Source of the DNA: Bradyrhizobium sp. B124
GTDB taxonomy: Bacteria > Pseudomonadota > Alphaproteobacteria > Rhizobiales > Xanthobacteraceae
Direction of reading: 5' to 3'
DNA length: 64,000 nucleotides
NCBI RefSeq assembly: GCF_038967635.1
Contig: NZ_CP152413.1
Coordinates: 5,336,001-5,400,000 of the forward strand
Position 1 is the first letter of the stretch, and the number at the start of each line of letters is the position of its first letter. Both the position numbers and the translations under genes were made by a program. Of the stretch, positions 40,587 to 52,208 are shown in pieces. The notes below the pieces were generated by a model. It ran no database searches. It was given only the letters and a program-made list of their open reading frames with translations, and had not been told where the DNA came from.

Positions 40587-40715
40587 CCGTCATCCTGAGG
40601 CGCGAGCCTTGCGGCGCAATTGCGCCGCTGGGCGAGCCTCGAAGGATGCACGGCCACCGGCCGGGCCGTTCATCCTGCGAGGCTCGCCGAAGAGGCTCGC
40701 ACCTCAGGATGACGG
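40587..40715. repeat. palindromic intergenic repeat, family C
   Basis: About 130 bp bounded by CCGTCATCCTGAGGCGCGAG and its inverse ending CCTCAGGATGACGG, with an inner GCGAGCCTCGAAGGATG and its inverse. It lies between convergent gene ends. This is a common Bradyrhizobium-type element; only one copy is present here. Confidence 0.85.
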
Positions 40716-40727
40716 AAAAAGGCTTAA

Positions 40728-41267
40728 TCAGAGAACCTTGCTGGTCTGGTGGACGCTTTTGCGGAAGCGCGCGATCAGGCGCAGCGTGCGCGCGGTCCAG
40801 CCGTCGCCGTCGCCACTGATCATCTCGAGGATACGCCGCTTGACCGGCTCGACCAGCTCGGTGGCCTTGGCGCGCAGCGCCATCACGAAATTATAGAGCG
40901 CCTCGAACCAGGGCATCTCCAGCAGTTTCGATCGCGTCACGTCGAACAGGAAAGCGGTGACGCCGACGCCGACGATCTTGGCGAACAGGATCAGCGAGAC
41001 CGCGCTGAACCAGTATTGGTTCGCCAGGAGCCAGAGTCCGACCAGCTTGAGCGGAAACAGCGGGATCAGCGGCACGACGAAGACGATCAGCGTCATCGCC
41101 GGCGACAGCGAATCGACCCGGTCGGCAAGCCATTGCTTGAGCGCACGCAGCGGAATCCACGCCACCACCCGGGCCACGATCGGCTCGACGTGATCCCATA
41201 GCCAGGCCTCGATCAGGAAGATGATCGCAAGCAGGACCCAGAACGGCTGAAGCAGACGGCGCAACAT
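40728..41267 (-). CDS. hypothetical membrane protein
   Basis: A 179-residue protein with about three transmembrane segments: residues 9-28 (FWVLLAIIFLIEAWLW), about 58-80 (TLIVFVVPLIPLFPLKLVGLW) and about 85-110. An amphipathic basic C-terminal part (RAKATELVEPVKRRI) is probably cytoplasmic. I recognise no characterised family. The ATG at 41267 is used; a GTG one codon earlier is possible. It follows lpdA on the same strand after 39 nt and may be the last gene of the suc-lpd run. Confidence 0.75.
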   Translation of the reverse strand: MLRRLLQPFWVLLAIIFLIEAWLWDHVEPIVARVVAWIPLRALKQWLADRVDSLSPAMTLIVFVVPLIPLFPLKLVGLWLLANQYWFSAVSLILFAKIVGVGVTAFLFDVTRSKLLEMPWFEALYNFVMALRAKATELVEPVKRRILEMISGDGDGWTARTLRLIARFRKSVHQTSKVL

Positions 41268-41306
41268 CACTATGATCTCTACCCGGCTCGCGCGCGGGAT
41301 GTTCGA

Positions 41307-42707
41307 TCACATATGGATGGCGCGCTTGCCCACCGCAAGCGCGGCTTCCTTGATCGCTTCGGAGCGGGTCGGATGCGCGTGGCAGGTGCGCGCCAGATCC
41401 TCCGCCGAACCGCCGAATTCCATCAGGACGCAGGCTTCGTGGATCATTTCGCCGGCTTCCCGGCCGACAATGTGCACACCGAGCACCCGATCGGTCTTCG
41501 CATCTGCGAGAACCTTCACGAAACCGTCGGTAGTCTGATTGACCTTGGAGCGGCCGTTCGCGGTGAACGGGAATTTGCCGACGGTATAAGCGACGCCGGC
41601 CTGCTTGAGATCTTCCTCGGTCTTGCCAACCGACGACACTTCCGGCGTGGTATACACAACGCCTGGAATGACGTCGTAGTTCACATGGCCGGCCTGGCCC
41701 GCGATGATCTCCGCGCAGGCAACACCCTCGTCTTCCGCCTTGTGCGCCAGCATCGGCCCAGCCACGACGTCGCCGATCGCGTAGATGCCCTTCACATTGG
41801 TCGAGAAGTGCGCGTCGATCTCGACGCGGCCGCGATTGTCGAGCGCAACGCCGGCTTCCTTCAGCCCGAGGCCCTCGGTGTAGGGCACGCGGCCGATGCA
41901 CACGAGCACGACGTCGGCTTCGATGGTTTCGGCAGCGCCGCCCGCGGCCGGCTCGATCTTGGCCTGGAGCGTCTTGCCCGAGCTGTCGACCGCGGTGACC
42001 TTGGCACCGAGCCTGAAGGCAAAACCCTGCTTTTCCAGGATGCGCTGGAATTGCTTCGCCACTTCGCCGTCCATGCCGGGCAGGATGCGGTCGAGGAATT
42101 CCACCACGGTGACCTTGGCACCGAGACGGTGCCAGACCGAGCCGAGCTCGAGCCCGATGACGCCGGCGCCGACGATCAGCAGGCTCGACGGCACCTTCTC
42201 CAGCGACAGCGCGCCGGTCGACGACACGATGCGCTTCTCGTCGATGTCGATGCCCTTCAACCGCGCGATGTCGGAGCCGGTGGCGATCACGATGTTCTTG
42301 GTCTCGACGATCTCGGACTTGCCGTCGCCGGAGACCTCGACCTTGCCGGCACCGAGGATCTTGCCGGTGCCCTTGAGGACGTCGATCTTGTTCTTCTTCA
42401 TCAGGAACTCGACGCCCTTGACGTTGCCGTCGATGCCCTGCTGCTTGAAGTCCATCATCGCGGGTAGATCGAGCTTCGGCGTGGGGACGCTGACGCCCAT
42501 CTTGGCGAAGGAGTGCGCGGCTTCCTCGAACATCTCGGAGGCATGCAGCAGCGCCTTCGACGGCATACAGCCGACATTGAGGCAGGTGCCGCCCAGCGTC
42601 GCGTTCTTCTCGACGACGGCAACCTTCATGCCGAGTTGCGCCGCGCGGATCGCGCAGACATATCCGCCGGGCCCGGTGCCGATGACGACGAGATCGTAAG
42701 AAGCCAT
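41307..42707 (-). CDS. lpdA: dihydrolipoyl dehydrogenase (E3)
   Basis: A 466-residue flavoprotein, E3 of the 2-oxoglutarate dehydrogenase complex and possibly others. FAD motif [10 protein letters not shown] is near residue 10, the redox disulfide in [15 protein letters not shown] near 40, the NAD motif [13 protein letters not shown] near 180, and the C-terminal catalytic His-Glu in HAHPTRSE. It reoxidises dihydrolipoyl-SucB. It is transcribed after sucB and an SDR gene; the gap to the SDR is 81 nt. Confidence 0.97.
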   Translation of the reverse strand: MASYDLVVIGTGPGGYVCAIRAAQLGMKVAVVEKNATLGGTCLNVGCMPSKALLHASEMFEEAAHSFAKMGVSVPTPKLDLPAMMDFKQQGIDGNVKGVEFLMKKNKIDVLKGTGKILGAGKVEVSGDGKSEIVETKNIVIATGSDIARLKGIDIDEKRIVSSTGALSLEKVPSSLLIVGAGVIGLELGSVWHRLGAKVTVVEFLDRILPGMDGEVAKQFQRILEKQGFAFRLGAKVTAVDSSGKTLQAKIEPAAGGAAETIEADVVLVCIGRVPYTEGLGLKEAGVALDNRGRVEIDAHFSTNVKGIYAIGDVVAGPMLAHKAEDEGVACAEIIAGQAGHVNYDVIPGVVYTTPEVSSVGKTEEDLKQAGVAYTVGKFPFTANGRSKVNQTTDGFVKVLADAKTDRVLGVHIVGREAGEMIHEACVLMEFGGSAEDLARTCHAHPTRSEAIKEAALAVGKRAIHM

Positions 42708-42788
42708 GATAGAGGTCCTGTAGCTAAACTCTGTGACAGTTGGGCGGGCGCGATCCGATCGGAAGGCCGCTTCCCGCTTGATCGTGTT

Positions 42789-43538
42789 CTAGCGACCGCC
42801 CGAGACGTCGAGGATCGCGCTGGTGACGTAGGAGGCTTCGTCGGAGATCAGCCAGACGATGGCGTTGGCGATCTCGTCCGCGGTGCCGACGCGCTTCATC
42901 GGCACCATATGGGCCAGCCGATGCGCACGATCGGGCTCGCCGCCCGCGGCGTGGATGTCGGTGTCGATCAGGCCGGGCCGGATGCCGGCGACGCGGATGC
43001 CTTCACCCGCGACTTCGTAACCGAGGCCGACCGTGAATGAATCGATCGCCCCCTTGGAGGCGGCATAGTCGACATAGGTGTTGGGCGCGCCGAGCCTTGC
43101 CGCGACCGACGAGAGGTTGACGATGACGCCGCCCTGGCCGCCGTGCTTGGTCGACATGCGCTTCACCGCCTCGCGCGCGCACAGGATGCTGCCGGTGACG
43201 TTGACCGCCATCATCTGCTGGATGCGCTCGGCCGACATCTCGTCGACACGCACACCACTTTTGCCGACGATGCCGGCATTGTTGACGAGCGCGCCGAGCG
43301 TGCCGAATCCATCGGCCGCCTTGAACAGCGCCAGGATATCCTGCTCGCTGCCGACGTCGCACTTCACCGCGATCGCTTTGCCATTCCTGGCCTCGATCGC
43401 GGCGACGACCTCGTTGGCCGCAGCCTGGTTGGAGGCATATCCGACCACAACGCGATGGCCGCGCGCGGCAGCCGCAAGTGCGGTAGCGCGGCCGATGCCG
43501 CGGCTGCCGCCGGTGATGACAACGACCTTGTCCGTCAC
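42789..43538 (-). CDS. SDR-family oxidoreductase within the suc-lpd gene run
   Basis: A 249-residue classical SDR. Motifs: TGGSRGIG near 9-16, NNAG near 90-93, Ser in NLSSVAA near 144, and YAASK near 157-161; the end VTSAILDVSGG is FabG-like. The GTG at 43538 is chosen because GGGGA lies 5 nt upstream; a TTG at 43550 lacks a ribosome binding site. It stands between sucB and lpdA. There is no known role in the TCA cycle for such an enzyme, so its function is open. Confidence 0.88.
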   Translation of the reverse strand: MTDKVVVITGGSRGIGRATALAAAARGHRVVVGYASNQAAANEVVAAIEARNGKAIAVKCDVGSEQDILALFKAADGFGTLGALVNNAGIVGKSGVRVDEMSAERIQQMMAVNVTGSILCAREAVKRMSTKHGGQGGVIVNLSSVAARLGAPNTYVDYAASKGAIDSFTVGLGYEVAGEGIRVAGIRPGLIDTDIHAAGGEPDRAHRLAHMVPMKRVGTADEIANAIVWLISDEASYVTSAILDVSGGR

Positions 43539-43610
43539 ATTGATCCCCAAACGTAAGCACCCAACGAATCGCGACGCCCGAACCGATCGGGCGCCGCGCG
43601 CGACATGACC

Positions 43611-44858
43611 TCAGAGATCCAGCACCAGGCGGGCCGGATCTTCCAGGCTCTCCTTGACGCGAACCAGGAAGGTGACCGCTTCCTTGCCGTCGATGACGCG
43701 GTGATCGTAGGACAGCGCCAGATACATCATCGGGCGAACCTCGATCTTGCCGCCGACCACCATCGGCCGCTCCTGGATCTTGTGCATGCCGAGAATACCG
43801 GACTGCGGCGCGTTGAGGATCGGCGTCGACATCAGCGAGCCGTAGATGCCGCCATTGGTGATGGTGAAGGTGCCGCCCTGCATCTCGTCGATCTTAAGCT
43901 GGCCGTCGCGGGCGCGGCGGCCGTAATCGGCGATCGACTTCTCGATCTCGGCGATCGACTTGTGGTCGCAGTCGCGCACCACCGGCACCACCAGGCCGCG
44001 GTCGGTGCCGACCGCAACGCCGATGTGGTAGTAGTTCTTGTAGATCAGGTCGGAGCCGTCGATCTCGGCGTTGACGGCCGGAATGTCCTTCAGTCCCTGC
44101 ACGACCGCCTTGGTGAAGAAGCCCATGAAGCCAAGCTTCGAGCCGTGCTTCTTCTCGAACGTATCCTTGTAGAGGGCCCGCAGCTTCATCACCTCGGTCA
44201 TGTCGACCTCGTTGAAGGTCGTCAGCATCGCGGCGGTGTTCTGCACGTCCTTGAGGCGGCGCGCGATGGTCTGGCGCAGCCGGGTCATCTTCACGCGCTC
44301 CTCGCGCGCGGCATCGTCCGCCGGCGACGGCGCGCGAACCTGCACGGCGGCGGCCGGCTGGTTGACCGGGGTCGGCGCCGAGGCGGCCTTCTCGATCGCA
44401 GCCAGCATGTCGCCCTTGGTGACGCGGCCATCCTTGCCCGAGCCCGGAACGGTGGAAGCGTCGACGCCGCTTTCGGCGGACAGCTTGCGCACCGAAGGCG
44501 CCAGCGGCGCATCCGCCGGCGGCACCTTCTGCGCAGCGGCAGGAGCCGGTGCGGGAGCAGCGGCCGGTGCAGGCGCGGCGGCCTTGGCGGGGGCTGCGGC
44601 AGCCGCGGACTTGGCCGGGGCAGCGCCGTCATTGATCTGACCGAGCAGCGCGCCGACGGCGACGGTCTCGCCATCCTTGGCGATGATCTCGCCGAGCGTG
44701 CCGGCGACCGGCGCGGGCACCTCGATGGTGACCTTGTCGGTCTCCAGCTCCACCAACGGCTCGTCCACCGCGACGGCCTCACCGGCCTTCTTGAACCAGC
44801 GGCCGATCGTGGCCTCAGTTACGGATTCACCGAGCGTTGGAACGCGAATTTCAGTCAT
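43611..44858 (-). CDS. sucB: 2-oxoglutarate dehydrogenase E2 (dihydrolipoyl succinyltransferase)
   Basis: A 415-residue E2. The lipoyl domain (about 1-78) has ETDKVT with the lipoylated Lys near 44. An Ala/Pro-rich linker follows, then the E1/E3-binding domain ([14 protein letters not shown]) and the catalytic domain with HRVIDGKEA near the end. It transfers succinyl groups to CoA. The ATG at 44858 follows GAGGAAAAG; the frame extends upstream with no homology. It lies 187 nt after sucA, with a structured spacer. Confidence 0.97.
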   Translation of the reverse strand: MTEIRVPTLGESVTEATIGRWFKKAGEAVAVDEPLVELETDKVTIEVPAPVAGTLGEIIAKDGETVAVGALLGQINDGAAPAKSAAAAAPAKAAAPAPAAAPAPAPAAAQKVPPADAPLAPSVRKLSAESGVDASTVPGSGKDGRVTKGDMLAAIEKAASAPTPVNQPAAAVQVRAPSPADDAAREERVKMTRLRQTIARRLKDVQNTAAMLTTFNEVDMTEVMKLRALYKDTFEKKHGSKLGFMGFFTKAVVQGLKDIPAVNAEIDGSDLIYKNYYHIGVAVGTDRGLVVPVVRDCDHKSIAEIEKSIADYGRRARDGQLKIDEMQGGTFTITNGGIYGSLMSTPILNAPQSGILGMHKIQERPMVVGGKIEVRPMMYLALSYDHRVIDGKEAVTFLVRVKESLEDPARLVLDL

Positions 44859-44987
44859 GATCTTTTCCTCGATAACCTTGCGGTCGCAAATTTGGCAGTC
44901 GCAAACCTTGTCCGCCACCGTCCGCCAAAGCGAACGACCCGGTACTCCGTGACGACAGCGGTGAGGCTGGATGACCCGGGATACCGG

Positions 44988-45028
44988 ATGCCCCGCTCCA
45001 GTGCGCAATTGCGCACAAGGCGGGGCAT
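44988..45028 (-). repeat. stem-loop in the sucA-sucB spacer
   Basis: ATGCCCCGC (44988-44996) pairs with GCGGGGCAT (45020-45028). Inside is the perfect 16-bp palindrome GTGCGCAATTGCGCAC (45001-45016). It may modulate expression of sucB relative to sucA or be an intergenic repeat copy. Confidence 0.65.
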
Positions 45029-45045
45029 GGCTTCAGTGAAGGTCG

Positions 45046-48006
45046 TTAGTTCAGTGCGTCGTCGAGCAGCGCCTTGAGCTGCGCCAGATGTTTCGACATC
45101 AGACCGGTGGCAGTCGCCGCCGATGCCGGACGGCCGGCATAGCGCGGACGCTTGTTGGCTGCGTTGGTCTGGTTCAGCACCCATTCCAGATAGGGCTCGA
45201 TGAAGTGCCAGGAGCCCATGTTGCGGGGCTCTTCCTGGCACCAGACCACCTCGGCACCCTTGAAGCGGCCGAGCTCCTGCACCAACGCCTTCAGCGGCAC
45301 CGGATACAGCTGCTCGATGCGCATCAGATATATGTCGTCGACGCCGCGCTTCTCGCGCTCCTCATACAGGTCGTAGTAGACCTTGCCGGAGCACAGCACG
45401 ACGCGACGGATCTTGTCGTCCGGTACCAGCTTGATCTTCTCGTCCGGCAGCATCTGCGCGTCATCGTACAGGATGCGGTGGAAGGTGGCGTTCTTGCCGA
45501 GCTCGTCGAGCCGCGACACCGCGCGCTTGTGACGCAGCAGCGACTTCGGCGTCATCAGGATCAGCGGCTTGCGGATTTCGCGATGCAGCTGGCGCCGCAG
45601 CACGTGGAAGTAGTTTGCCGGCGTGGTCGGATTGACCACCTGCATGTTGTCCTCCGCACACATCTGCAGATAACGCTCGAGGCGCGCGGAGGAATGCTCC
45701 GGTCCCTGCCCCTCGTAGCCATGCGGCAGCAGGCAGACGAGGCCCGACATGCGCAGCCATTTGCGTTCACCCGAGGAGATGAACTGGTCGAACACCACTT
45801 GCGCACCGTTGGCGAAGTCGCCGAACTGGGCTTCCCAGAGCGCCAGCGCATTCGGCTCGGCCAGCGAGTAGCCGTACTCGAAGCCGAGCACCGCCTCTTC
45901 CGACAGCAGCGAGTTGATGACCTCGTAATGGCCGGTGTCCTCGCCGCCGAGATGGTTGAACGGGGTGTAGCGGCTCTCGTCCTCCTGGTCGATCAGGACC
46001 GAATGGCGCTGCGAGAAGGTGCCGCGCTCGGAATCCTGGCCGGACAGGCGCACATGATGGCCCTCCTGCAGCAGCGTGCAGAACGCCAGCGCCTCGCCGG
46101 TCGCCCAGTCGATACCGACGCCGGTGTCGATCGCCTTGGCGCGATTGTCGAGGAAGCGCTGAATGGTGCGGTGAGCGCGGAAGCCGTCCGGCACCTTGGT
46201 GATCTTGCGGCCGATCTCCTTGAGCACGGCGACATCGACACCGGTGACGCCACGGCGGGCGTCTTCTTCCTGATCGGCCGACTTGAAGCCGGCCCATTTG
46301 CCGTCGAGCCAGTCGGCCTTGTTCGGCTTGTAGCCCGAGCCGGCTTCGAGCTCGGCATCGAGCCGTGCGCGCCAATCGGCCTTGGCCTTCTCGACCTCGC
46401 CCTCGGTCAATACGCCGTCGGCGACCAGCCGCTTGGCGTAGATCTCCAGCGTCGACGGGTGCGAGGCGATCTTCTTGTACATCACCGGCTGGGTGAACGC
46501 CGGCTCATCGCCCTCGTTGTGGCCGTGACGCCGGTAGCAGAACATGTCGATCACGACCGGCTTGTGGAATTTCTGCCGGAACTCGATCGCGACCTTGGCC
46601 GCGAACACCACGGCCTCCGGATCGTCGCCATTGACGTGGAAGATCGGCGCGTCGATCATCTTCGCGACGTCGGACGGATAGGGCGACGAGCGCGAGTAGC
46701 GCGGATAGGTGGTGAAACCGATCTGGTTGTTGACGATGAAGTGCAGCGAGCCGCCGGTGCGGTAGCCCTTCAGGTCGGACAGGCTGAAGCATTCCGCCAC
46801 CACGCCCTGGCCCGCGAACGCCGCGTCGCCGTGCATCAGGAGCGGCAGCACCGAGATGCGCATGTCGGGCGGATCGCCGTGCTGATCCTGCTTGGCGCGC
46901 ACCTTGCCCATCACGACCGGATCGACGATCTCGAGATGCGACGGATTTGCGGTCAGCGACAGATGGATGTTGTTGCCGTCGAACTCGCGGTCCGATGACG
47001 CGCCGAGGTGATACTTGACGTCGCCGGAGCCTTCGACCGAGTCCGGATTGGCCGAACCACCCTTGAATTCATGGAACAGCGCGCGGTGCGGCTTGCCCAT
47101 CACCTGGGTCAGCACGTTGAGGCGGCCGCGATGCGGCATGCCGACCACGATCTCCTTCACGCCGAGATTGCCGCCGCGCTTGATGATCTGTTCGAGCGCC
47201 GGGATCAGCGATTCGCCGCCGTCGAGGCCGAAGCGCTTGGTGCCGGTGAACTTGGTGTCGCAGAACTTCTCGAAGCCGTCGGCCTCGATCAGCTTGTTGA
47301 GGATCGCGCGGCGTCCCTCGGGCGTGAAGCTGATCTCCTTGTCCGGACCTTCGATGCGCTCCTGGATCCACGCCTTCTGCGCGGCATTGGAGATGTGCAT
47401 GAACTCGACGCCGAGCGTCTGGCAGTAGGTACGCTCGCAGATCTGGACGATCTCGCGCAGCGTGCCGTATTCGAGGCCGAGCACGTGGTCCAGGAAGATC
47501 TTGCGGTCGAAGTCGGCCTCGGTGAAGCCGTAGGAACGCGGATCGAGCTCCTCGCGGTCGCGCGGCGCCTCGATGCCGAGCGGATCGAGCTTGGCGTGGA
47601 AATGCCCGCGCATGCGATAGGCGCGGATCAGCATCAGTGCGCGAACCGAATCGCGGGTGGCCTGATGCACGTCGGCGTCGGACAGTTCGGCGCCCTTGGC
47701 CTGTGCCTTGGCGGCGAGCTTGGTGCCGACCGCCTTCTCGACCTGGGCCCAGTTGCCGTCGAGCGCCGAGGTCAGCTCGTCACGCGGCGTCACCGGCCAG
47801 TTGGCGCGGCCCCACGAGGCACCGTCGGCGTTCTTCTGGACGTCGGCCGGGGCGTCCTTCAGGCTCTTGAAGAAATCCTGCCATTCTGCGTCGACCGACG
47901 ATGGGTCCTGCTCGTAGCGGGCATAGAGATCGTCGATGTAGGTGGCGTTGGTGCCTTGCAGGAATGATGAGAGAGCAAAAGCAGCATTCGCGTCTTGGCG
48001 AGACAT
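45046..48006 (-). CDS. sucA: 2-oxoglutarate dehydrogenase E1
   Basis: A 986-residue thiamine-diphosphate enzyme that decarboxylates 2-oxoglutarate. The N-terminal segment (ATYIDDLYARYEQDP) binds E2, IVVGMPHRGRLNVL is the substrate-site motif near 280, GDAAFAGQGVVAE belongs to the ThDP site near 395, and NNQIGFTT follows. The C-terminal domain includes LLPHGYEGQGPEHSSAR. It is preceded by its own 250-nt control region with a sucD terminator. Confidence 0.98.
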   Translation of the reverse strand: MSRQDANAAFALSSFLQGTNATYIDDLYARYEQDPSSVDAEWQDFFKSLKDAPADVQKNADGASWGRANWPVTPRDELTSALDGNWAQVEKAVGTKLAAKAQAKGAELSDADVHQATRDSVRALMLIRAYRMRGHFHAKLDPLGIEAPRDREELDPRSYGFTEADFDRKIFLDHVLGLEYGTLREIVQICERTYCQTLGVEFMHISNAAQKAWIQERIEGPDKEISFTPEGRRAILNKLIEADGFEKFCDTKFTGTKRFGLDGGESLIPALEQIIKRGGNLGVKEIVVGMPHRGRLNVLTQVMGKPHRALFHEFKGGSANPDSVEGSGDVKYHLGASSDREFDGNNIHLSLTANPSHLEIVDPVVMGKVRAKQDQHGDPPDMRISVLPLLMHGDAAFAGQGVVAECFSLSDLKGYRTGGSLHFIVNNQIGFTTYPRYSRSSPYPSDVAKMIDAPIFHVNGDDPEAVVFAAKVAIEFRQKFHKPVVIDMFCYRRHGHNEGDEPAFTQPVMYKKIASHPSTLEIYAKRLVADGVLTEGEVEKAKADWRARLDAELEAGSGYKPNKADWLDGKWAGFKSADQEEDARRGVTGVDVAVLKEIGRKITKVPDGFRAHRTIQRFLDNRAKAIDTGVGIDWATGEALAFCTLLQEGHHVRLSGQDSERGTFSQRHSVLIDQEDESRYTPFNHLGGEDTGHYEVINSLLSEEAVLGFEYGYSLAEPNALALWEAQFGDFANGAQVVFDQFISSGERKWLRMSGLVCLLPHGYEGQGPEHSSARLERYLQMCAEDNMQVVNPTTPANYFHVLRRQLHREIRKPLILMTPKSLLRHKRAVSRLDELGKNATFHRILYDDAQMLPDEKIKLVPDDKIRRVVLCSGKVYYDLYEEREKRGVDDIYLMRIEQLYPVPLKALVQELGRFKGAEVVWCQEEPRNMGSWHFIEPYLEWVLNQTNAANKRPRYAGRPASAATATGLMSKHLAQLKALLDDALN

Positions 48007-48186
48007 GGGGCAGTCCTGGTGATTTTTTTCGGTTCGCGCGTAGGAGACGGCGCTGGTGCCGGTCTGGAAGTGCGCCGGCTGGATTGATACCCTTTACCCT
48101 ATCTGGGCGCGATATTCCTGCCTAAAAGAACCAAGAAATGAACTTATTTTCATATTTTATTGATCAGCGTTCTGGTGGCAAAACGC
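48007..48186 (-). promoter_or_regulatory. sucA upstream region
   Basis: About 180 nt between the sucD terminator and the sucA start. It holds an AT-rich stretch (CAATAAAATATGAAAATAAG on the minus strand) that probably contains the sucA promoter. No single -35/-10 pair is clear enough to call. Confidence 0.4.
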
Positions 48187-48220
48187 AATAAAAAGGCGGG
48201 TTCCCTCATGAGAACCCGCC
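48187..48220 (-). terminator. intrinsic terminator after sucD
   Basis: GGCGGGTTC and GAACCCGCC (48195-48203 and 48212-48220) form a 9-bp stem. On the minus strand it is followed by TTTTTATT. It separates the mdh/suc-CD transcript from sucA. Confidence 0.88.
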
Positions 48221-48263
48221 CAAAACCACGTCAAACCTCGAAGGGAACTTCGCCTGACGGAGG

Positions 48264-49145
48264 TTACTTGAGCATCTCCGCGAGCGTATGCCCGAGCCGC
48301 GCCGGCGACGGCGACACCCTGATGCCGGCGGCTTCCATCGCCGCGGTCTTGGAACCGGCATCGCCCTTGCCGCCGGAGATGATCGCGCCGGCATGACCCA
48401 TGCGGCGGCCGGGAGGTGCCGTGACACCGGCAATGAAGCCGACCATCGGCTTCTTACGGCCGCGCTTGGCCTCGTCCTTCAGGAACTGGGCGGCGTCTTC
48501 CTCGGCGGAACCGCCGATCTCGCCGATCATGACGATCGACTTGGTCTTCTCGTCGGCCAGGAACATCTCCAGTACGTCGATGAACTCGGTGCCCTTGACC
48601 GGATCGCCGCCGATGCCGACCGCAGTGGTCTGGCCGAGGCCCTCCTGGGTGGTCTGGAACACCGCTTCATAGGTCAGGGTGCCGGAGCGGGAGACGATGC
48701 CGACCGAGCCGGGCTTGAAGATGTTGGCCGGCATGATGCCGATCTTGCATTCGCCCGCGGTCATCACGCCGGGGCAGTTCGGCCCGATCAGCCGCGACTT
48801 CGAACCCGACAGCGAGCGTTTGACGCGCACCATGTCGAGCACCGGAATGCCCTCGGTGATGCAGACGATCAGCGGGATCTCCGCATCGATCGCCTCGCAG
48901 ATCGCGTCCGCGGCGCCCGGCGGCGGGACATAGACCACGCTGGCGTCGGCGCCGGTCTTCGCACGCGCGTCCGCGACGGTGTCGAACACCGGCAGGTTGA
49001 GATGGGTCGAGCCGCCTTTGCCCGGCGCCACGCCGCCGACCATCTTGGTGCCGTAAGCGATCGCCGCTTCCGAATGGAACGTACCGTTCTTGCCGGTGAA
49101 GCCCTGGCAGATGACCTTGGTGTTCTTGTCGATCAGAATGGACAT
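48264..49145 (-). CDS. sucD: succinyl-CoA synthetase alpha subunit
   Basis: A 293-residue subunit. It begins [20 protein letters not shown], with the CoA-binding Rossmann fold and [13 protein letters not shown]. The phosphorylated His is in [12 protein letters not shown]. With SucC it makes ATP from succinyl-CoA. A DUF1579 gene separates it from sucC by 523 nt, and a terminator follows. Confidence 0.98.
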   Translation of the reverse strand: MSILIDKNTKVICQGFTGKNGTFHSEAAIAYGTKMVGGVAPGKGGSTHLNLPVFDTVADARAKTGADASVVYVPPPGAADAICEAIDAEIPLIVCITEGIPVLDMVRVKRSLSGSKSRLIGPNCPGVMTAGECKIGIMPANIFKPGSVGIVSRSGTLTYEAVFQTTQEGLGQTTAVGIGGDPVKGTEFIDVLEMFLADEKTKSIVMIGEIGGSAEEDAAQFLKDEAKRGRKKPMVGFIAGVTAPPGRRMGHAGAIISGGKGDAGSKTAAMEAAGIRVSPSPARLGHTLAEMLK

Positions 49146-49182
49146 GGTTCGAGATGCTTTCGCGAGACGAGCGGTGAAGGGT

Positions 49183-49659
49183 TCAGTGGATACGCCGGTA
49201 CACGCCGGTGAGCACGTCGGCCCACCCTTCCGCGTCAGGCGAGAATTGGATCTTCATGTTGTAGGTATTGTCGTCGACGACCTCGTAGACGTGACGCGCA
49301 TTGCCGCGCAGCGAGCCGCGCACCAGGATCAGCGACTTGCCCGCCCAGCCGCCGGACGCCGGCGACGGCGGGTAGTAGCCGAGTGAATCGTGCCAGAACA
49401 ATCGGTAGGCGCGATCCTCGCGGTCGTAGGTGAAGACGCCGTGAGTGGCGAAGCTCTCCTTGCCGTCGCGGGTCTGCACGCAGTCCTGGATCAGGTAGAA
49501 ACCGTTGAGCGCGATGCGCGCGACGACATGGGAAGTGGCCGGACCGCCTGCGGTCCAGCGCGACGGATAGACCATCTCGTCGCCCTTCCACTCGCCCGCG
49601 AAAACCGCGAGCTTGCGGTGTTCGTCCAGCGGGGTCGGAGCGTCGAGATGATCGGCCAT
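49183..49659 (-). CDS. DUF1579-family protein between sucC and sucD
   Basis: A 158-residue cytoplasmic protein without signal peptide or membrane segment. It starts [20 protein letters not shown], followed by [15 protein letters not shown], and ends in a series of beta strands ([17 protein letters not shown]), which fits the lipocalin-like DUF1579 family of unknown function. Its ATG at 49659 lies just 2 nt from the sucC stop at 49662, and sucD follows after 37 nt, so it is co-transcribed with succinyl-CoA synthetase. A link to TCA metabolism is possible but not shown. Confidence 0.82.
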   Translation of the reverse strand: MADHLDAPTPLDEHRKLAVFAGEWKGDEMVYPSRWTAGGPATSHVVARIALNGFYLIQDCVQTRDGKESFATHGVFTYDREDRAYRLFWHDSLGYYPPSPASGGWAGKSLILVRGSLRGNARHVYEVVDDNTYNMKIQFSPDAEGWADVLTGVYRRIH

Positions 49660-49661
49660 CG

Positions 49662-50858
<1,197 letters not shown>

Positions 50859-50910
50859 GGAAAGACGCTCCCAAACCCTCGTGCGGCGAACTTCAAGTCA
50901 GCCTTGATTC

Positions 50911-50927
50911 TGGTATACCATATACCA
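50911..50927. promoter_or_regulatory. operator-like inverted repeat upstream of sucC
   Basis: TGGTATA-CCA-TATACCA is a perfect 7-bp inverted repeat with a 3-nt centre, 53 nt upstream of the sucC start. On the coding strand it also reads as two consecutive TGGTATA units. The TGGT...ACCA form is typical of GntR-family operators (FadR and NanR types). The regulator is not in this window. Confidence 0.5.
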
Positions 50928-51018
50928 AAGCTCGCGCAACTACAAAATCCGCCGGAATTTCATCACCTTGTACCCGACCGGCGATTGAAATCGCCGATCG
51001 GGTCATTGTCGATTGAGA

Positions 51019-51993
<975 letters not shown>

Positions 51994-52208
51994 TCAGTCC
52001 TTTGAACTGGTGCAGGAGGGAGGGAAGTCGGTTGCAAGGGTGGTTATCCCTTTCGAATGATCCATTCAAGTCGCGGCCTGCCCGATTGGAGGCCTTGCCT
52101 GGAATTCGATCAGGCATGCCAGCAACATCCGTCCCGGAGACACGAAAGTTGCTCCGAACCGGACCGCGCGCAAGACCGAATTTGGAGGCCGAATTTCAAG
52201 GCTGAATT

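Noticed and set aside
45088..46998. Long open frame antisense to sucA (636 codons)
   Set aside because: It is a shadow of sucA with a His/Asp/Arg-rich composition typical of antisense frames in GC-rich DNA.
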